Positions 16,011 to 27,584 of a DNA stretch of 64,000 nucleotides are shown here, piece after piece. The notes beneath the pieces are model-generated. The model saw only the letters and a list, made by a program, of their open reading frames with translations. It ran no database searches and was not told the DNA's origin. The stretch's first letter is position 1. Each line of letters starts with the position of its first letter. Location: assembly GCA_029339505.1 (NCBI GenBank), contig JAQISU010000003.1, forward strand, positions 19,537,001 through 19,601,000. The letters run 5' to 3'. The position numbers were made by a program, and so were the translations under genes. The DNA is from Unio delphinus (taxonomy: Eukaryota; Mollusca; Bivalvia; Unionida; Unionidae).

Positions 16011-18686
16011 ACTTCACGAAGACAATCATACAATCTATACATAAATCAGACATACTTCATGAAGACAATCATACAATCTATATACAAATCAGATGTACTA
16101 CATGAAGACAATCATAAAATCTATACACAAATCAGACATACTTCATGAAGACAATCATACAATCTATACATAAATCAGACATACTTCATGAAGACAATCA
16201 TACAATCTATACATAAATCAGACATACTTCATGAAGACAATCATACAATCTATACATAAATCAGACATACTTCATGAAGACAATCATACAATCTATATAC
16301 AAATCAGATGTACTACATGAAGACAATCTATACACGAATCAGACATACTACATGAAGACAATCATACAATCTATATACAAATCAGATGTACTACATGAAG
16401 ACAATCATACACTCTATACACAAATCAGACATACTACATGAAGACAATCATACAATCTATACACAAATCAGACACTCTATATACAAATCAGACATACTAC
16501 ATGAAGACAATCATACAATCTATATACAAATCAGACATACTTCATGAAGACAATCATACAATCTATATACAAATCAGATGCACTACATGAAGACAATCAT
16601 ACAATCTATACACAAATCAGATGTACTACATGAAGACAATCATACACTCTATACATAAATCAGACATACTTCATGAAGACAATCATACAATCTATACATA
16701 AATCAGACATACTACATGAAGACAATCAAACAATCTTTATACAAATCAGACACTCTATATACAAATCAGACATACTACATGAAGACAATCATACACTCTA
16801 TACATAAATCAGACATACTACATGAAGACAATCAAACAATCTATATACAAATCAGACATACTACATGAAGACAATCATACACTCTATACATAAATCAGAC
16901 ATACTTCATGAAGACAATCAAACAATCTATATACAAATCAGACATACTTCATGAAGACAATCATACAATCTATACATAAATCAGACATACTTCATGAAGA
17001 CAATCATACAATCCATACATAAATCAGATATACTTCATGAAGACAATCACACACTCTATATACAAATCAGACATACTACATGAAGACAATCATACAATCT
17101 ATATACAAATCAGATGTACTACATGAAGACAATCATACACTCTATACACAAATCAGACATACTGCATAAAGACAATCACACACTATATACAAATCAGATG
17201 TACTACATGAAGAAAATCATACAGTCTATACACAAATCTGACATGATACTATATGAAGACAATCACACACTATACATAAATCAGATATACTACATGAAAA
17301 CAATCATACAATCTATATACAAATCAAACATACTACATGAAGACAATCATACATTCTATATAAAAATCAGATATACTACATGAAGACAATCATACAATTT
17401 ATACACAAATCAGACATACTACATGAAGACATTCATAAATCTATATACAAATCAGACATACTACATGAAGACAATCATACAATCTATATACAAATCAGAC
17501 ATACTACATGAAGACATTCATAAATCTATATACAAATCAGACATACTACATGAAGACAATCATACAATCTATATACAAATCAGACATACTACATGAAGAC
17601 AATCATACAATCTATACACAAATCACACATACTTCATGAAGACAATCATACAATCTATATACAAATCAGACATACTTCATGAAGACAATCATACAATCTA
17701 TACATAAATCAGACATACTTCATGAAGACAATCATACAATCTATATACAAATCAGATGTACTACATGAAGACAATCACACACTCTATACATATATCAGAC
17801 ATACTTCATGAAGACAATCACACACTCTATATACAAATCAGACATACTACATGAAGACAATCATACAATCTATACACAAATCAGACATACTACATATAGA
17901 CAATCACACACTCTATATACAAATCAGACATACTTCATGAAGACAATCATACAATCTATACACAAATCAGACATACTACATGAAGACAATCATACAATCT
18001 ATACACAAATCAGACATACTACGTATAGACAATCACACACTCTATATACAAATCAGACATACTTCATGAAGACAATCATACAATCTATACACAAATCAGA
18101 CATACTACATGAAGACAATCATACAATCTATACACAAATCAGACATACTACATGAAGACAATCATACAATCTATACACAAATCAGACATACTACATGAAG
18201 ACAATCATACAATCTATACACAAATCAGACATACTACATAAAGACAATCATACAATCTATACACAAATCAGACATACTACATGAAGACAATCATACAATC
18301 TATACACAAATCAGACATACTACATGAAGACAATCATACAATCTATATAGAAATCAGACATACTACATGAAGACAATCATACATTCTATATACAAATCAG
18401 ATATACTACATGAAGACAATCATACAATCTATACACAAATCAGATATACTACATGAAGACAATTATAAATCTATATACAAATCAGACATACTACATGAAG
18501 ACAATCATACATTCTATACACAAATCAGACATACTACATGAAGACAATCATACAATCTATATACAAATCAGACATACTACATGAAGACAATCACACACTC
18601 TATACACAAATCAGGCGTACTACATAAAGACAATCACACACTCTATATAGAAATCAGATATGCTACATGAACACAGTGACTCTATA

Positions 18687-19923
18687 CAGTAGTCCCTCTC
18701 TTGAACGGCCCCCCTGACCAGCGGCCACCCGCTTCTTACGGCCAGAATCCCTTGGCACCGACGAGTTTGTATTCAAAAGTACCCCTCAAGAGCAACCACC
18801 CCTCTAACGCGACCAGCGGCCAGCATTTTAGTAGAAAAAATGAAATATGTCCCCCTCATGAATGGCCACTTTTGTTTCTTTAAATGTATCCAGAACCAAT
18901 AATTAATTCAAATCTTGACATAAGCCTACAGTAAGGTAAGCAATTTTGATTATCTCTATCGTACATAATGTCTCCGAGTGTCAAGTCGCCGTTAAAAATG
19001 TCGACTAAAGGATTTATAGTATATCATTATCTATAAAAGTCGATGTATGTTTACAGGAAATGGGCTCAATAATGTTATGATAGAGTTTGGGGTTTAACAC
19101 CTATGTCGAGTTCTTCTCTTTGATGATTATAACCAGATGTAATTGTTATAAACATAATAGGGTCAGCATAGGCTAAAAATAGATTTTGTACATTGGCACA
19201 CACAGAGAACCTTAAAAAATCAACAGGGTACCAGACAAAGACCAGAAAAATCATGTGACCAAACATTATGTCTTCCTTTAAGAAGACTGTATTTCGTACA
19301 CTCGACACAAGTTTTGTCTGCATAATTAAATTGCATACAGTCAGCGATAATCAAATAAATCATTACCAAACATTAAAATGTGATCACGTTACCGGATACA
19401 TTATCTAGAAGAAAGTCGGTTATTCTACTCGACGACACCGGGGAAGGGGGGGGGGGGGATGCCGAACAATTTTATGTAGAAAAAAAAAAACATCTTTATG
19501 TTGAAACAATCTGAAAATACAAATTCATAACCGATAAGAAGGTTATTCAGCAGCAGTGGGAAAATGGAGCAAACTGAAACATAATTATGTATGTACCAAG
19601 ATGTAAATGACGTTTTTGAATCCATTTGCAATGAGCATGACAACAATACCCGCTCGCATATCACACTTATGCCAAGAAAGAAAAAATAGTAACGGATATT
19701 TATATGAAATAAATTTGTTATAACAAAAAACAAACTTTTATTCATTAATGTTTGATTTAGATGAAGATATTTAATGTTTTGAATTATGTAGGTTTCTTAC
19801 TACATACATTACATATACATGTTCTTCTCATAATAAATTAAGCCCCCTTCTGGAATGTCCAACTGTCTTATAAGGCCACTTTCCCGGTGCAGCAGGGGTG
19901 GCCGTGTAAGAGGGGGACTACTG
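18687..19923. mobile_element. pogo/Tigger-type non-autonomous DNA transposon inserted in the satellite
   Basis: The 1,237-bp element has imperfect terminal inverted repeats of about 25 bp starting CAGTAGTCCC and ending GGGGACTACTG. It is flanked on both sides by the dinucleotide TA (18,685-18,686 and 19,924-19,925). Removing it with one TA restores CTCTATACACAAATCAG, a normal satellite unit, so the insertion site is exact. TA target duplication and CAGT-type termini are typical of pogo/Tigger elements of the Tc1/mariner superfamily. Short CGGCC-rich motifs recur just inside both ends. Two minus-strand open frames of 82 and 106 codons inside show no transposase motif, so it is probably a MITE-like derivative. 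A G-run occupies 19,438-19,458. Confidence 0.88.
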
Positions 19924-19925
19924 TA

Positions 19926-20345
19926 CACAAATCAGGTGTATTAAGTGAAGACAATCATACACCATATATGCAAATTTGATGTATATGTACTACATGAAGA
20001 CAATCACACACTATATGAAAATTGTACTACATGAAGACAATCATACACTATATATGCAAATTAGATGTATATGTACTACATGAAGACAATCACACACTAT
20101 ATGAAAATTGTACTACATGAAGACAATCATACACTATATATGCAAATTAGATTTATATGTACTACATGAAGACAATCACACACTATATGAAAATTGTACT
20201 ACATGAAGACAATCACACACTATATATGCAAATTAGATGTATATGTACTACATGAAGACCACCACACACTCTATATGCAAATTAGATGTACTACATGAAG
20301 ACAATCACACACTATATGCAAATTGTACTACATGAAGACAATACC
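19926..20345. repeat. Diverged 86-bp dimer satellite at array edge
   Basis: After the transposon the array resumes with TACTACATGAAGACAATCA cores, now in an alternating pattern: TATATGTAC recurs at 19,982, 20,068 and 20,154, a period of 86 = 2 x 43 bp. One half carries CACTATATGAAAATTG and the other CACTATATATGCAAATTAG. It is the same family as 1-18,684 with different variants, and degenerates rightwards. This is the right end of the satellite. Confidence 0.85.
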
Positions 20346-20490
20346 ATGACTATGTTATATCCAAATCTGTTATAATGGAGCATGCTATAGCACGGTCACT
20401 GAATCAATTACAAGAATTTCCACCAATGCAGGCATACTGGAAGCCTCAGGGATACCATGTTCATTTATTACCAACTATAATGAGGGTTTT

Positions 20491-21195
20491 AGTGAAAACC
20501 CCATATCAATATGATCATTAGGGCATAACCGATTAGCATTTTTCTACCGATTTCCGATTCCGGATTTTGGGCATGAAATTTTTCCGATTCCGGATATGAT
20601 TCAATTAATCGGAAATGCTAAATCCGTATTTTTTTTTCTAAAAAATTTCATCTTCCATTTCCGGGTTTCTGGTATCTGGTTTTGCCGTGTCTAGCATGTT
20701 ACTTAGTACTTTACCATATCCGGCTTCATTTCCGGTTTTTACCAGCCAGTTCAAATAGATTGCCTCACAGCGTGGTTGTGTTGACCATATTGGACTTTTC
20801 TGACTTCTTATTTAACTTTATTAACGCACTATCGAACGACACGCAGTGTTAGACACGGTGCTATAGAAATTCAACTTTATTATTTTTATTATCCAAATCG
20901 GTCGTTCCTGCCTTGTCCGACTCCGATTAATCGGAAGTTCATACTATCCGGATGAATCCGATTTCCGGATCAAAAGTCGGTTATGCCCTAATGATCATCC
21001 ACTCAGGTGTAGCAATGACAATATTTTCAAGATGGATATCATTATAGCAATATTAGACGTCCGACTGGCGCCATTTATTAAGTGAAAACTACATGTTGAT
21101 ATGATGATGCATTCAGAAGTAGTGAAAAGACGATTTTCAAGATGGCTGCCATACTGACCATTTTCAATGTCTGAAAGGTACCATTTTCATTAAAG
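20491..21195. repeat. Diverged tandem duplication (about 112 bp) split by the hAT MITE
   Basis: Copy 1 is 20,491-20,518 joined to 20,999-21,080; copy 2 is about 21,081-21,192. Both contain AGTGAAAAC, a TATGATSAT core, TTTTCAAGATGG and a terminal CATTTTCATTA/CATTTATTA. Their divergence is considerable, so the duplication is much older than the MITE insertion. Confidence 0.6.
20519..20990. mobile_element. hAT-type MITE with 8-bp target duplication
   Basis: The 472-bp element begins TAGGGCATAACCGA and ends with its inverted complement. It is bracketed by direct 8-bp repeats ATGATCAT at 20,511-20,518 and 20,991-20,998. An 8-bp duplication with TAGGG-type termini is the hAT superfamily signature. 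It contains repeated CCGATT and TCCGGAT motifs and no coding capacity. The insertion splits one copy of a local 112-bp repeat; the neighbouring copy has uninterrupted ATGATGAT at the matching position. Confidence 0.88.
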
Positions 21196-21550
21196 ACAAA
21201 TGAGACCATCAATTATTATTTTTAAAAAGTAAAATTATCTTCCCAGTAGTTTAGGAGTTGCAATAACAATCCTGTCCTACTGGTTGCCAGTCATATGATC
21301 GATGAAAAGCCATCACAAAGCTTTCTTGGTCTATGACCATTTGAATTAAAAATGATTACTCCCATCCAGATTATCACAATTTCATGAGTTGGGAACACCT
21401 CTTATGCAAAGAGAAATCATGGGGAATGAATGAAACCAATATACATACTTATGCATACATGATACATTTATAAATTACATGCAGATGCTTTTCAAGCGTT
21501 CTCTGCACACACAAACATATCAAAGAATGATACCCAGAACTATTTCATAC

Positions 21551-22720
21551 CTGACAAGTGAAAGGATAATCCCCGTTATGTATCCGAACATGAATATTGT
21601 AATGACTTCTTTGGTAAAACGGTTTTCCACAAATGTTACATGTAAATCTTGGCTGGTTTAGGTCATGCTGGCTCATATGTACAGTCAGATTTCCCCGTTG
21701 TTTGAATGCTCTATCACAAACAGGGCAGGTAAAGGGGTTCTCACCTGTATGAATTCGGAGATGAATGAGTAAGTGACTTCTCTGCATGAATGTCTGGTCA
21801 CACTGATCACATCTATGCGCTGTCTGTGTGCCAACATGAACCTTCTTGTGCATGGTGAGATGGCCATTTTGAGTGAAGGTCTTGTTGCAGAAGTTACATT
21901 TCAGACTGTGGACATTACTATATCTAAACAAATCTGGAATTGCAGTGAAGTCCTTATGGCATCCTTCACATCTGGGAGATGGTTTTTCTTTGATTGCACA
22001 TTGCATTTTTGTATGAGCTTTCAAATCTTTGGAACAAGTGAACTCCTCTTTACACACATTATGCTTGATTTTGTTTAGTACATCATCATTACAAGAGGTA
22101 TTTATGTACTGATCTAAGGTAACTGCACTTGTAAAATTATTACTACATACTTCATACATATACTGTTTACAGGTCTTTTTAGTTTCAACACATTCTCCAG
22201 GTTCATTTGATGAATCAAGTTTTTCAGGATGGTTCCCTTTTTCCGTTTCTTTTTGACATCGTGTATTAGAAGCTGACATTTTTGTTTTATCTGTATCAAA
22301 TTTGGCATCTCCATCTTTGGATGGACTATCTGATAGGACTGCAGACTGCAAATCTGTTTCTGGGGACTTTTGTGCTAATTCTACCATAGCAGTCAGAGAC
22401 TTTGACATTTTTGACGATAGTGAAGAGTTTTTTTCTTGTACTGCTTTATCACAACCATGTTCATCTTTACTAATGGGAACCCCTCTTAATGCCAATCCAT
22501 TTGTCTCCTCTTCCTTCACTGTAAATGAACTTTCTCTCCAAAGATAAAGTCTGGACATTGACTCATTTTTATCATCATCTCTTGTTACCTGACCGGTCTC
22601 TTTGCTCTGTATTTGTATGGCCTTCTCATTACCAGAAGATGCCAATGTCTGATCAGGATTATTGTCAATTTTGAATTGTGCCTCTGACATCATCTGATTC
22701 AAGAAAGCCTTGATACTATT
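21551..22720 (-). CDS. C2H2 zinc-finger protein, internal exon (partial gene)
   Basis: A 1,170-bp exon (390 codons, phase 0 at both ends) bounded by a TTTTTCAG acceptor (AG ending at 22,721) and a CAG/GTATGA donor (GT at 21,550-21,549). The first ~260 residues are Ser/Lys/Glu-rich and low-complexity, with weak Cys/His clusters (such as CEGCHKDF) that look like degenerate fingers. From about 21,904 downward come four C2H2 fingers of CxxC-x12-HxxxH form with TGENPF- and NGDYPF-like linkers, and a fifth that stops right after its first Cys at the splice donor. Such tandem fingers normally bind DNA, so a nuclear transcription factor is likely; the target is unknown. No ATG exon upstream and no continuing finger exon downstream was found: the sequence left of 21,551 is repeats to the window edge. 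In-frame ATGs near 22,693 could act as starts, but the open acceptor frame argues for upstream exons. Confidence 0.85.
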
Positions 22721-23051
22721 CTGAAAAACACAATTAGAAGTCTCTAATCAAACACACTTTCTACTTCAAATAATCTATAGAAATGGTGAAATATATGTCA
22801 ATCTAAAAATAAAATGGGTCTGTAAATGTACTTTGCTTTGTAGTTGTTATAGGGCTTTAATTCCATTTGGTTTTGCACAAGATAGGCTATAGGGATTTTC
22901 ACGGTTACTAGCTCACCAGAGGGCGTATCGGTGCAGCTAACTTCCGGATAGTTCAATGATTAAAGACAGCAGACGTGGATCAAAAAAAATGTGACAAACC
23001 GCTCAAATTTTGCAAGCAGGATCAATATCTCACTGTATTAAAAAATATATA

Positions 23052-24591
23052 CAGTCCTACCCATTTATATCAACATCGCTTATCTCGACAAGCCGCCTAT
23101 GCCGACAAAAAAACAAAGTCCTGGTCCCATGGTCTACTATTACTATAAAATTGTCATGCCTATGTCGACGTTGAGATCAAAGAAAAACGTATATGTCGAC
23201 AGAAGCCCTTGGTCCCAGCTTGAACAAATCCTTTGTTTTCAAAACGTTTATGTCGACAAGCTGCCAATTATGACCAATACTTTGTTCAACAATTAGTTGA
23301 TCTTGCCGCCAGGCTTTAATGTCGCGGTCGGATAAAAAACAAACCATAGCAGCACATTTTCTCACCACTCTTCAGCTAGTTAAGTCTTTGATCTTACCGC
23401 CTAGCTTGTGGGTCATTTTCTTCAAATGTACTCTTACAATGACAGCATGTACATCTGTGGGTCTTTCAGCCACTAAATTTTCTGATTGTAAATATCAACA
23501 CAGCGAAAAGGATCAATTGATGAACACAATTTCCCAATCAACGGATGGTCGAAGCAGGACTAGCAAGCCCTTAAATTTGCTGTCCAGGAAATTGATGCGT
23601 ACAGAGGACTCATGTATACGTGATTTTCTGAATCCCATATATAAAAATTGCGTGAAAATATGGATTACGTGTTTCCGAGACCTTCAAAAGTGATCGGTGA
23701 TTTTTGCTGTGAAAGTTTCGTTTTTAACGTTATTTACATTTACGATGGCTACCGACAGCTGGGTAAAATTCAAATTAAATTTACAGTCTTTGGAAACTAA
23801 ATATCTGGCTGTTAAGGAAATTAAGGGATGAACATCTTGCAAAAAGGTCTGTGAAAATTTTTCATTTAAAAATAACACGTCCAGGAAGGATGAAAGCTGA
23901 CGAGTCTATAAAGAAAGAATAAGTTGAAGGTAACTGCGCTCCCCAAATTAAGAAGCAAGACTGCTACAATTGAAGACATGGAGTAAGCATCAAAATGGTT
24001 CAATGAAGCATTATCGAAAAAACTTAGTGTGGAGAACTTCCCTGCAACAAGTGGTTGGTGCAGTCGCTTTAATGTTCGTCATAACATCGGATGCAAAAGT
24101 ATTTGTGGAGAATACATGTACTGTTGACAGTTTTTCATTTCCCTGTGAATAGCCCCATCCCCTTGGTAGCCTCAATAAGATGAGAACAGACTGACCAAAA
24201 TCGAGGCCAATTTAAGTACATGTACATGAAGCATGTAACTGACTTTTCAACCATGTGCAAATGCCGACGTTGAATATCGTAATGTTGTTCGTATTAGGAT
24301 GTGATCAGTGCAATATTTTAATTTGGATTTTATTACACAAAGGTAACCAAAATGTAATTTGTCAATATACAAGTGTATTTCACACTGATTCTGTCTTCAT
24401 GTACTCAAAATTTCCAATTATTTTTTTCTCAAAGTGTAAATGCTATTCACTGACGACGGGTCACCCTTTGCTGACGAATTTTCAATTTTATCTTTTTCTC
24501 AGCCCCCATCCCCCAACACTTATCTCGACATCCGCCTATGTCAACAATATTTACTTGGGCCCGAGGATGTCGAGATAAACGGGTAGGACTG
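23052..24591 (+). mobile_element. pogo/Tigger DNA transposon with decayed transposase
   Basis: A 1,540-bp element starts CAGTCCTACCC and ends GGGTAGGACTG, with TA dinucleotides on both flanks (23,050-23,051 and 24,592-24,593). Both subterminal regions carry repeated TATGTCGACA-like motifs (about 23,160, 23,193, 23,250, 24,537, 24,567), plausible transposase binding sites. The interior contains a plus-strand transposase remnant. The space left after the DNA-binding domains (about 480 bp) is too short for a complete DDE domain and no DDE motif is seen, so the copy is internally deleted and inactive. Confidence 0.87.
23745..24120 (+). pseudogene. pogo/Tigger transposase remnant (HTH and CENP-B-type DNA-binding domains)
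   Basis: Reading 23,805 onward gives a psq/pogo-like helix-turn-helix segment (LAVKEIK, then TSCKKVCENFS) interrupted by an in-frame TGA. From about 23,996 another stretch reads WFNEALSKKLS and later GWCSRFNVRHNIG, which fits the Tc5/CENP-B-type HTH of Tigger transposases (G-W-x-x-R-F-x-x-R-H). The two parts are separated by frame-breaking changes. The order of the domains and the pogo-type termini of the host element agree. No catalytic domain remains. Confidence 0.78.
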
Positions 24592-24593
24592 TA

Positions 24594-26204
24594 TATATAT
24601 CAATATTTGATAAATTGTTGTTACATCTTTAATTTTATTCACTAACTTGCGCTGCAGCCTTCTTTTAAATAAATGTTCTCTGCCCATTTCAGATCTTCAT
24701 TATCTTTCCATTACTACATTATGTACTCGTTTGTATTATTTGATTGTGCAAAGTGTATCGCTGCGTAAAAAGTTTCTTGCAATTTATCTCGCTTGACGAA
24801 TATTGAGAATATGTTTTTCTTTACAGCTTTAATCATAGCAGTAAGTTGATGTTGAACGACAACACAAAAATTCTAACTTTTTAATCTTCTTTTATTATTG
24901 ATTTAGACTGTTGCATTTGTATTAATCTTAATTATATTTTTCATTAAATAACTTGAGTTGCTTTCAAAATGCACAAATGTCATCCTTGCTTGAACATACA
25001 GGTGCATTACGAGTCTCCTTGATGATTATTCTAATTTTATTTCCTTGAACGGATGGAAATTTTAGAGTATATTATTTGGAGAAATATCTATGTTAGACAC
25101 TATGCATGTATATGACGTGGTTCTCACCTATCTGCCTATCTGTCTGTATGTGTCTCTCACATTTCATCTAGTGCATTAGGTATGTATCCAATTATTATTG
25201 ACTTGTATGGCTTTCTATTACAAGCAGTCTCTTTGTAAAAAAAAATCATACTGTTTGCAATTTTACATCCAGTCACGTTGATTAATATTGATTTAAAAGA
25301 CGAACCAAAGTAATGGGACGAAATCTATGAAATAATTGTATTTTTAAAACTTACATATTTAATGCAAGGAAAGTTAAACAGAAATAATCTAATTTTAAGA
25401 AGGCTGTTCTAAATGAATTTGCAGGTGGCAATCAGAAATCTTGTCTAAAGACCCCAGCAAATTTGAAAGTTATTGCATGTACCGTCCGATACTTGATGTT
25501 TCAAAATTCTAAACGAAAATGAAACAAGTTAAAATGTCATTAATCTGAATCTTGTACAATTTTTACACCCAAACTATGAATAAATATTCCATCAGCATTA
25601 ATTGTACTCCTTTATGATAGCTAATGTAATTAGCTTTGTCTAATTCATGTCTAGTACATTAATATACTGTTCCATTTTCAAAATTTAAAAAAAAACTTTT
25701 CTGATTTAAAATATTTAGCATTACTTATTAGCTGCTTGTGTTATAACTTTCTTAACTTGTGTTATAAACGAACTATCAGCCTTGCGAAAGTAACTGAGAA
25801 AGAAAGATATATCAACATATCAAAAATGTAAATTGTTGAGACTGTTTTCTTTAAAGTTATGCAGCCAAAAATGTTCAATAAATGTTTAAAATCGGAGAGC
25901 AATGTGAAATGTTCCTTTCCTACAAATGTATCTGAAATTATGGATAATGAATCTATATTATCAGGTATAATATAAATATGGACCGTGTATTTAATTTAAT
26001 TAATTTACATTCTTAAAGTATGGAAAGTATATATTTAATTATCTGATATAATGTAAGCATGGACACCGAATCTAATTATCTGATTATTCTCCTAGTATGA
26101 ACAAACTTAGTTTAACATATATAATTGATTCATTATATATCTTTTGTTGACTTTATGTTTCACTAATCAAGTGTAGAACAGTAAACTATCCGGAACTGAA
26201 AATT
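24594..26204. other. AT-rich non-coding stretch
   Basis: About 1.6 kb with no open frame, splice-bounded exon, RNA gene or transposon terminus that I can support. Confidence 0.6.
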
Positions 26205-26472
26205 TTTTGTGGGCATGCGCAATGGAGCTAAGGGGGGTAATTTTAGGCGCTACAACCAGTAATTCCGTAGCAACCGTGAAACCCCCTATACATGGCAGCC
26301 AGTATAAACTGTTGAGGACGAACCTGGGAAAACCCTGGAAAGAACCATCAACCCACAAGAAGCTACCTGCAAGCTTTCTCAATACCCACATTGGCCAAGC
26401 ACAAGACTTGAACCCATGCAGACAGGTGAGATGGGAGTGATGGTGAATGGTTTAGACCACTCGGGGACCCCC
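26205..26472 (-). mobile_element. tRNA-derived SINE, family A
   Basis: On the minus strand it starts GGGGGTCCCCGAGTGGTCTA at 26,472 and has a B-box-like GGGTTCAAGTCTT, then a body with CTTGTGGGTTGATGGTTCTT. The same head and body occur at 34,458-34,695 (+) and 39,884-40,053 (-). The head resembles a Leu/Ser-type tRNA. The short open frames across it on both strands are repeat-derived. The 3' boundary is approximate. Confidence 0.75.
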
Positions 26473-26748
26473 TAAATGTACTTTGGAAGCCTTTCTTTAT
26501 ATATAGAAAGGAGTACAATAATTTAAGGCACTTTTTATTGTGTTGGAATATTTTGAACTTAAAAAATGTAAAATGTCTATATCATTGCAATGGCAAAGGT
26601 AGAAATGATTTTTAAAACCATTATTTGAAATAATTTTAAATTTAAACAAATAATCAGTTCGTCAAAACCATCTGTTGGTTTGTATCAAATGTATATGTGT
26701 GATTGTGTCTTTGTCTGATCTGGAGTTTTAATGTAGCTTTAACAATTT

Positions 26749-26985
26749 TTCAGTTGTATAGCACTGGGGCAGTTTATAGTGATGTCTAGCACTGGGGCAT
26801 CATGTCACATGAAGTCAAACCCAATCACATTATCCTGACACCAGGCCAACCAGTCCTAACACTAACCTCCTAATGCCGAGCACCAAACAAGGCAGTTGTT
26901 AGTACCATTTTTATAAGTCTTTGGTATGACTTGGCTGGAGATCGAACCCATGACCACCCACATCTAAAACAGACGCTCTAACTTC
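26749..26985 (-). mobile_element. tRNA-derived SINE, family B
   Basis: On the minus strand the head reads GTTAGAGCGTCTG, then GGTTCGATCTCC (B box), followed by a body including AAGTCATACCAAAGACTTA and a CCCCAGTGCTAGACATCACT tail. Related copies lie at 33,842-33,908 (-, head), 59,622-59,755 (+, tail) and possibly 31,848-31,905 (-). Confidence 0.75.
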
Positions 26986-27584
26986 ATCTTTATCCGATGT
27001 AAATATTTTCTTTATTTTCAAGGAATTGTTTTTAAAACAAACTTGGAATATTTCTCCATTTTCCTTGAATTGATAGAATTATCAGGTACTAAGCTTTATA
27101 ACCGTATCACATAAGGCCCTTGATGGGAATGAAGCTCTTCTAGAGGAAAAGATTCTCCATGAATTGAAGGAAAGACTATTTCTTCCTTTTAACCCTTGAC
27201 TGTTGAAACCATCTCTGACATTCTTTAGCATTAAAAAGAATTCAAATTTGCTATTGTCCCATTTTATTTCAGGCTGACACCATTTTCTTTCAGGGAAAAG
27301 TAGACATCATTAAAAGTCTTTTGATTAAAACAGATCATCTATTCAGAGGGAGTAGTGTCAAGTCAACAATATTTTAAATATGGCATTCACGGCAAATATA
27401 TTGGTTGTATCACAGGTATAATTTTCATTTAAGACAAAATATAAAAAATCTATTATGTAAATCCCCATCTTGATATAGTCATACATTTGTGACATGTAGA
27501 GATAATTATACTTTTAAGATAGCCACCATGATTAACATACTGTAGAACAAATGTGACATCATAAGATCTTGTGTATAACCAATC
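26986..27584. other. Non-coding stretch
   Basis: No gene, RNA or recognisable mobile element between the SINE and the 31-bp array. Confidence 0.55.

Larger units (their letters stand above)
1..18684. repeat. 43-bp satellite array with higher-order structure
   Basis: The segment is a head-to-tail array of a roughly 43-bp AT-rich unit (core CATGAAGACAATCATACAAT followed by CTATACAYAAATCAGACATA). It begins mid-unit at base 1, so the array continues to the left. Variants include GATGTACTACATG units, shortened units of about 20-22 bp (CAGACACTCTATATAC) and a rare unit with ATCTGACATGATACTATATG. That rare variant recurs at 1539, 3380, 5478, 7620, 9461, 11559, 13001, 15099 and 17239, giving a higher-order period near 2 kb. 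Since 43 = 1 mod 3, stop-free runs encode a 43-residue periodic peptide; these short open frames carry no gene-like feature and are not called as genes. Confidence 0.97.

Noticed and set aside
684..18155. Many open frames of 60-115 codons in the 43-bp satellite, with near-identical peptides
   Set aside because: They follow the array period (43 aa = 3 units), lack splice or promoter context, and change with each unit variant. They are products of the repeat.
1..18684. CRISPR array
   Set aside because: Units are contiguous with no unique spacers, the context is eukaryotic, and there are no cas genes.
19425..19745. 106-codon minus-strand open frame in the pogo-type element
   Set aside because: No transposase motif and low-complexity hydrophobic composition; probably chance.
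21685..22547. Open frames on both strands overlapping the zinc-finger exon
   Set aside because: Shadows of the C2H2 exon; none has Cys/His spacing or gene features of its own.
26938..26985. tRNA gene
   Set aside because: It has B-box and A-box-like elements but no closable cloverleaf, and the sequence continues into a SINE body.
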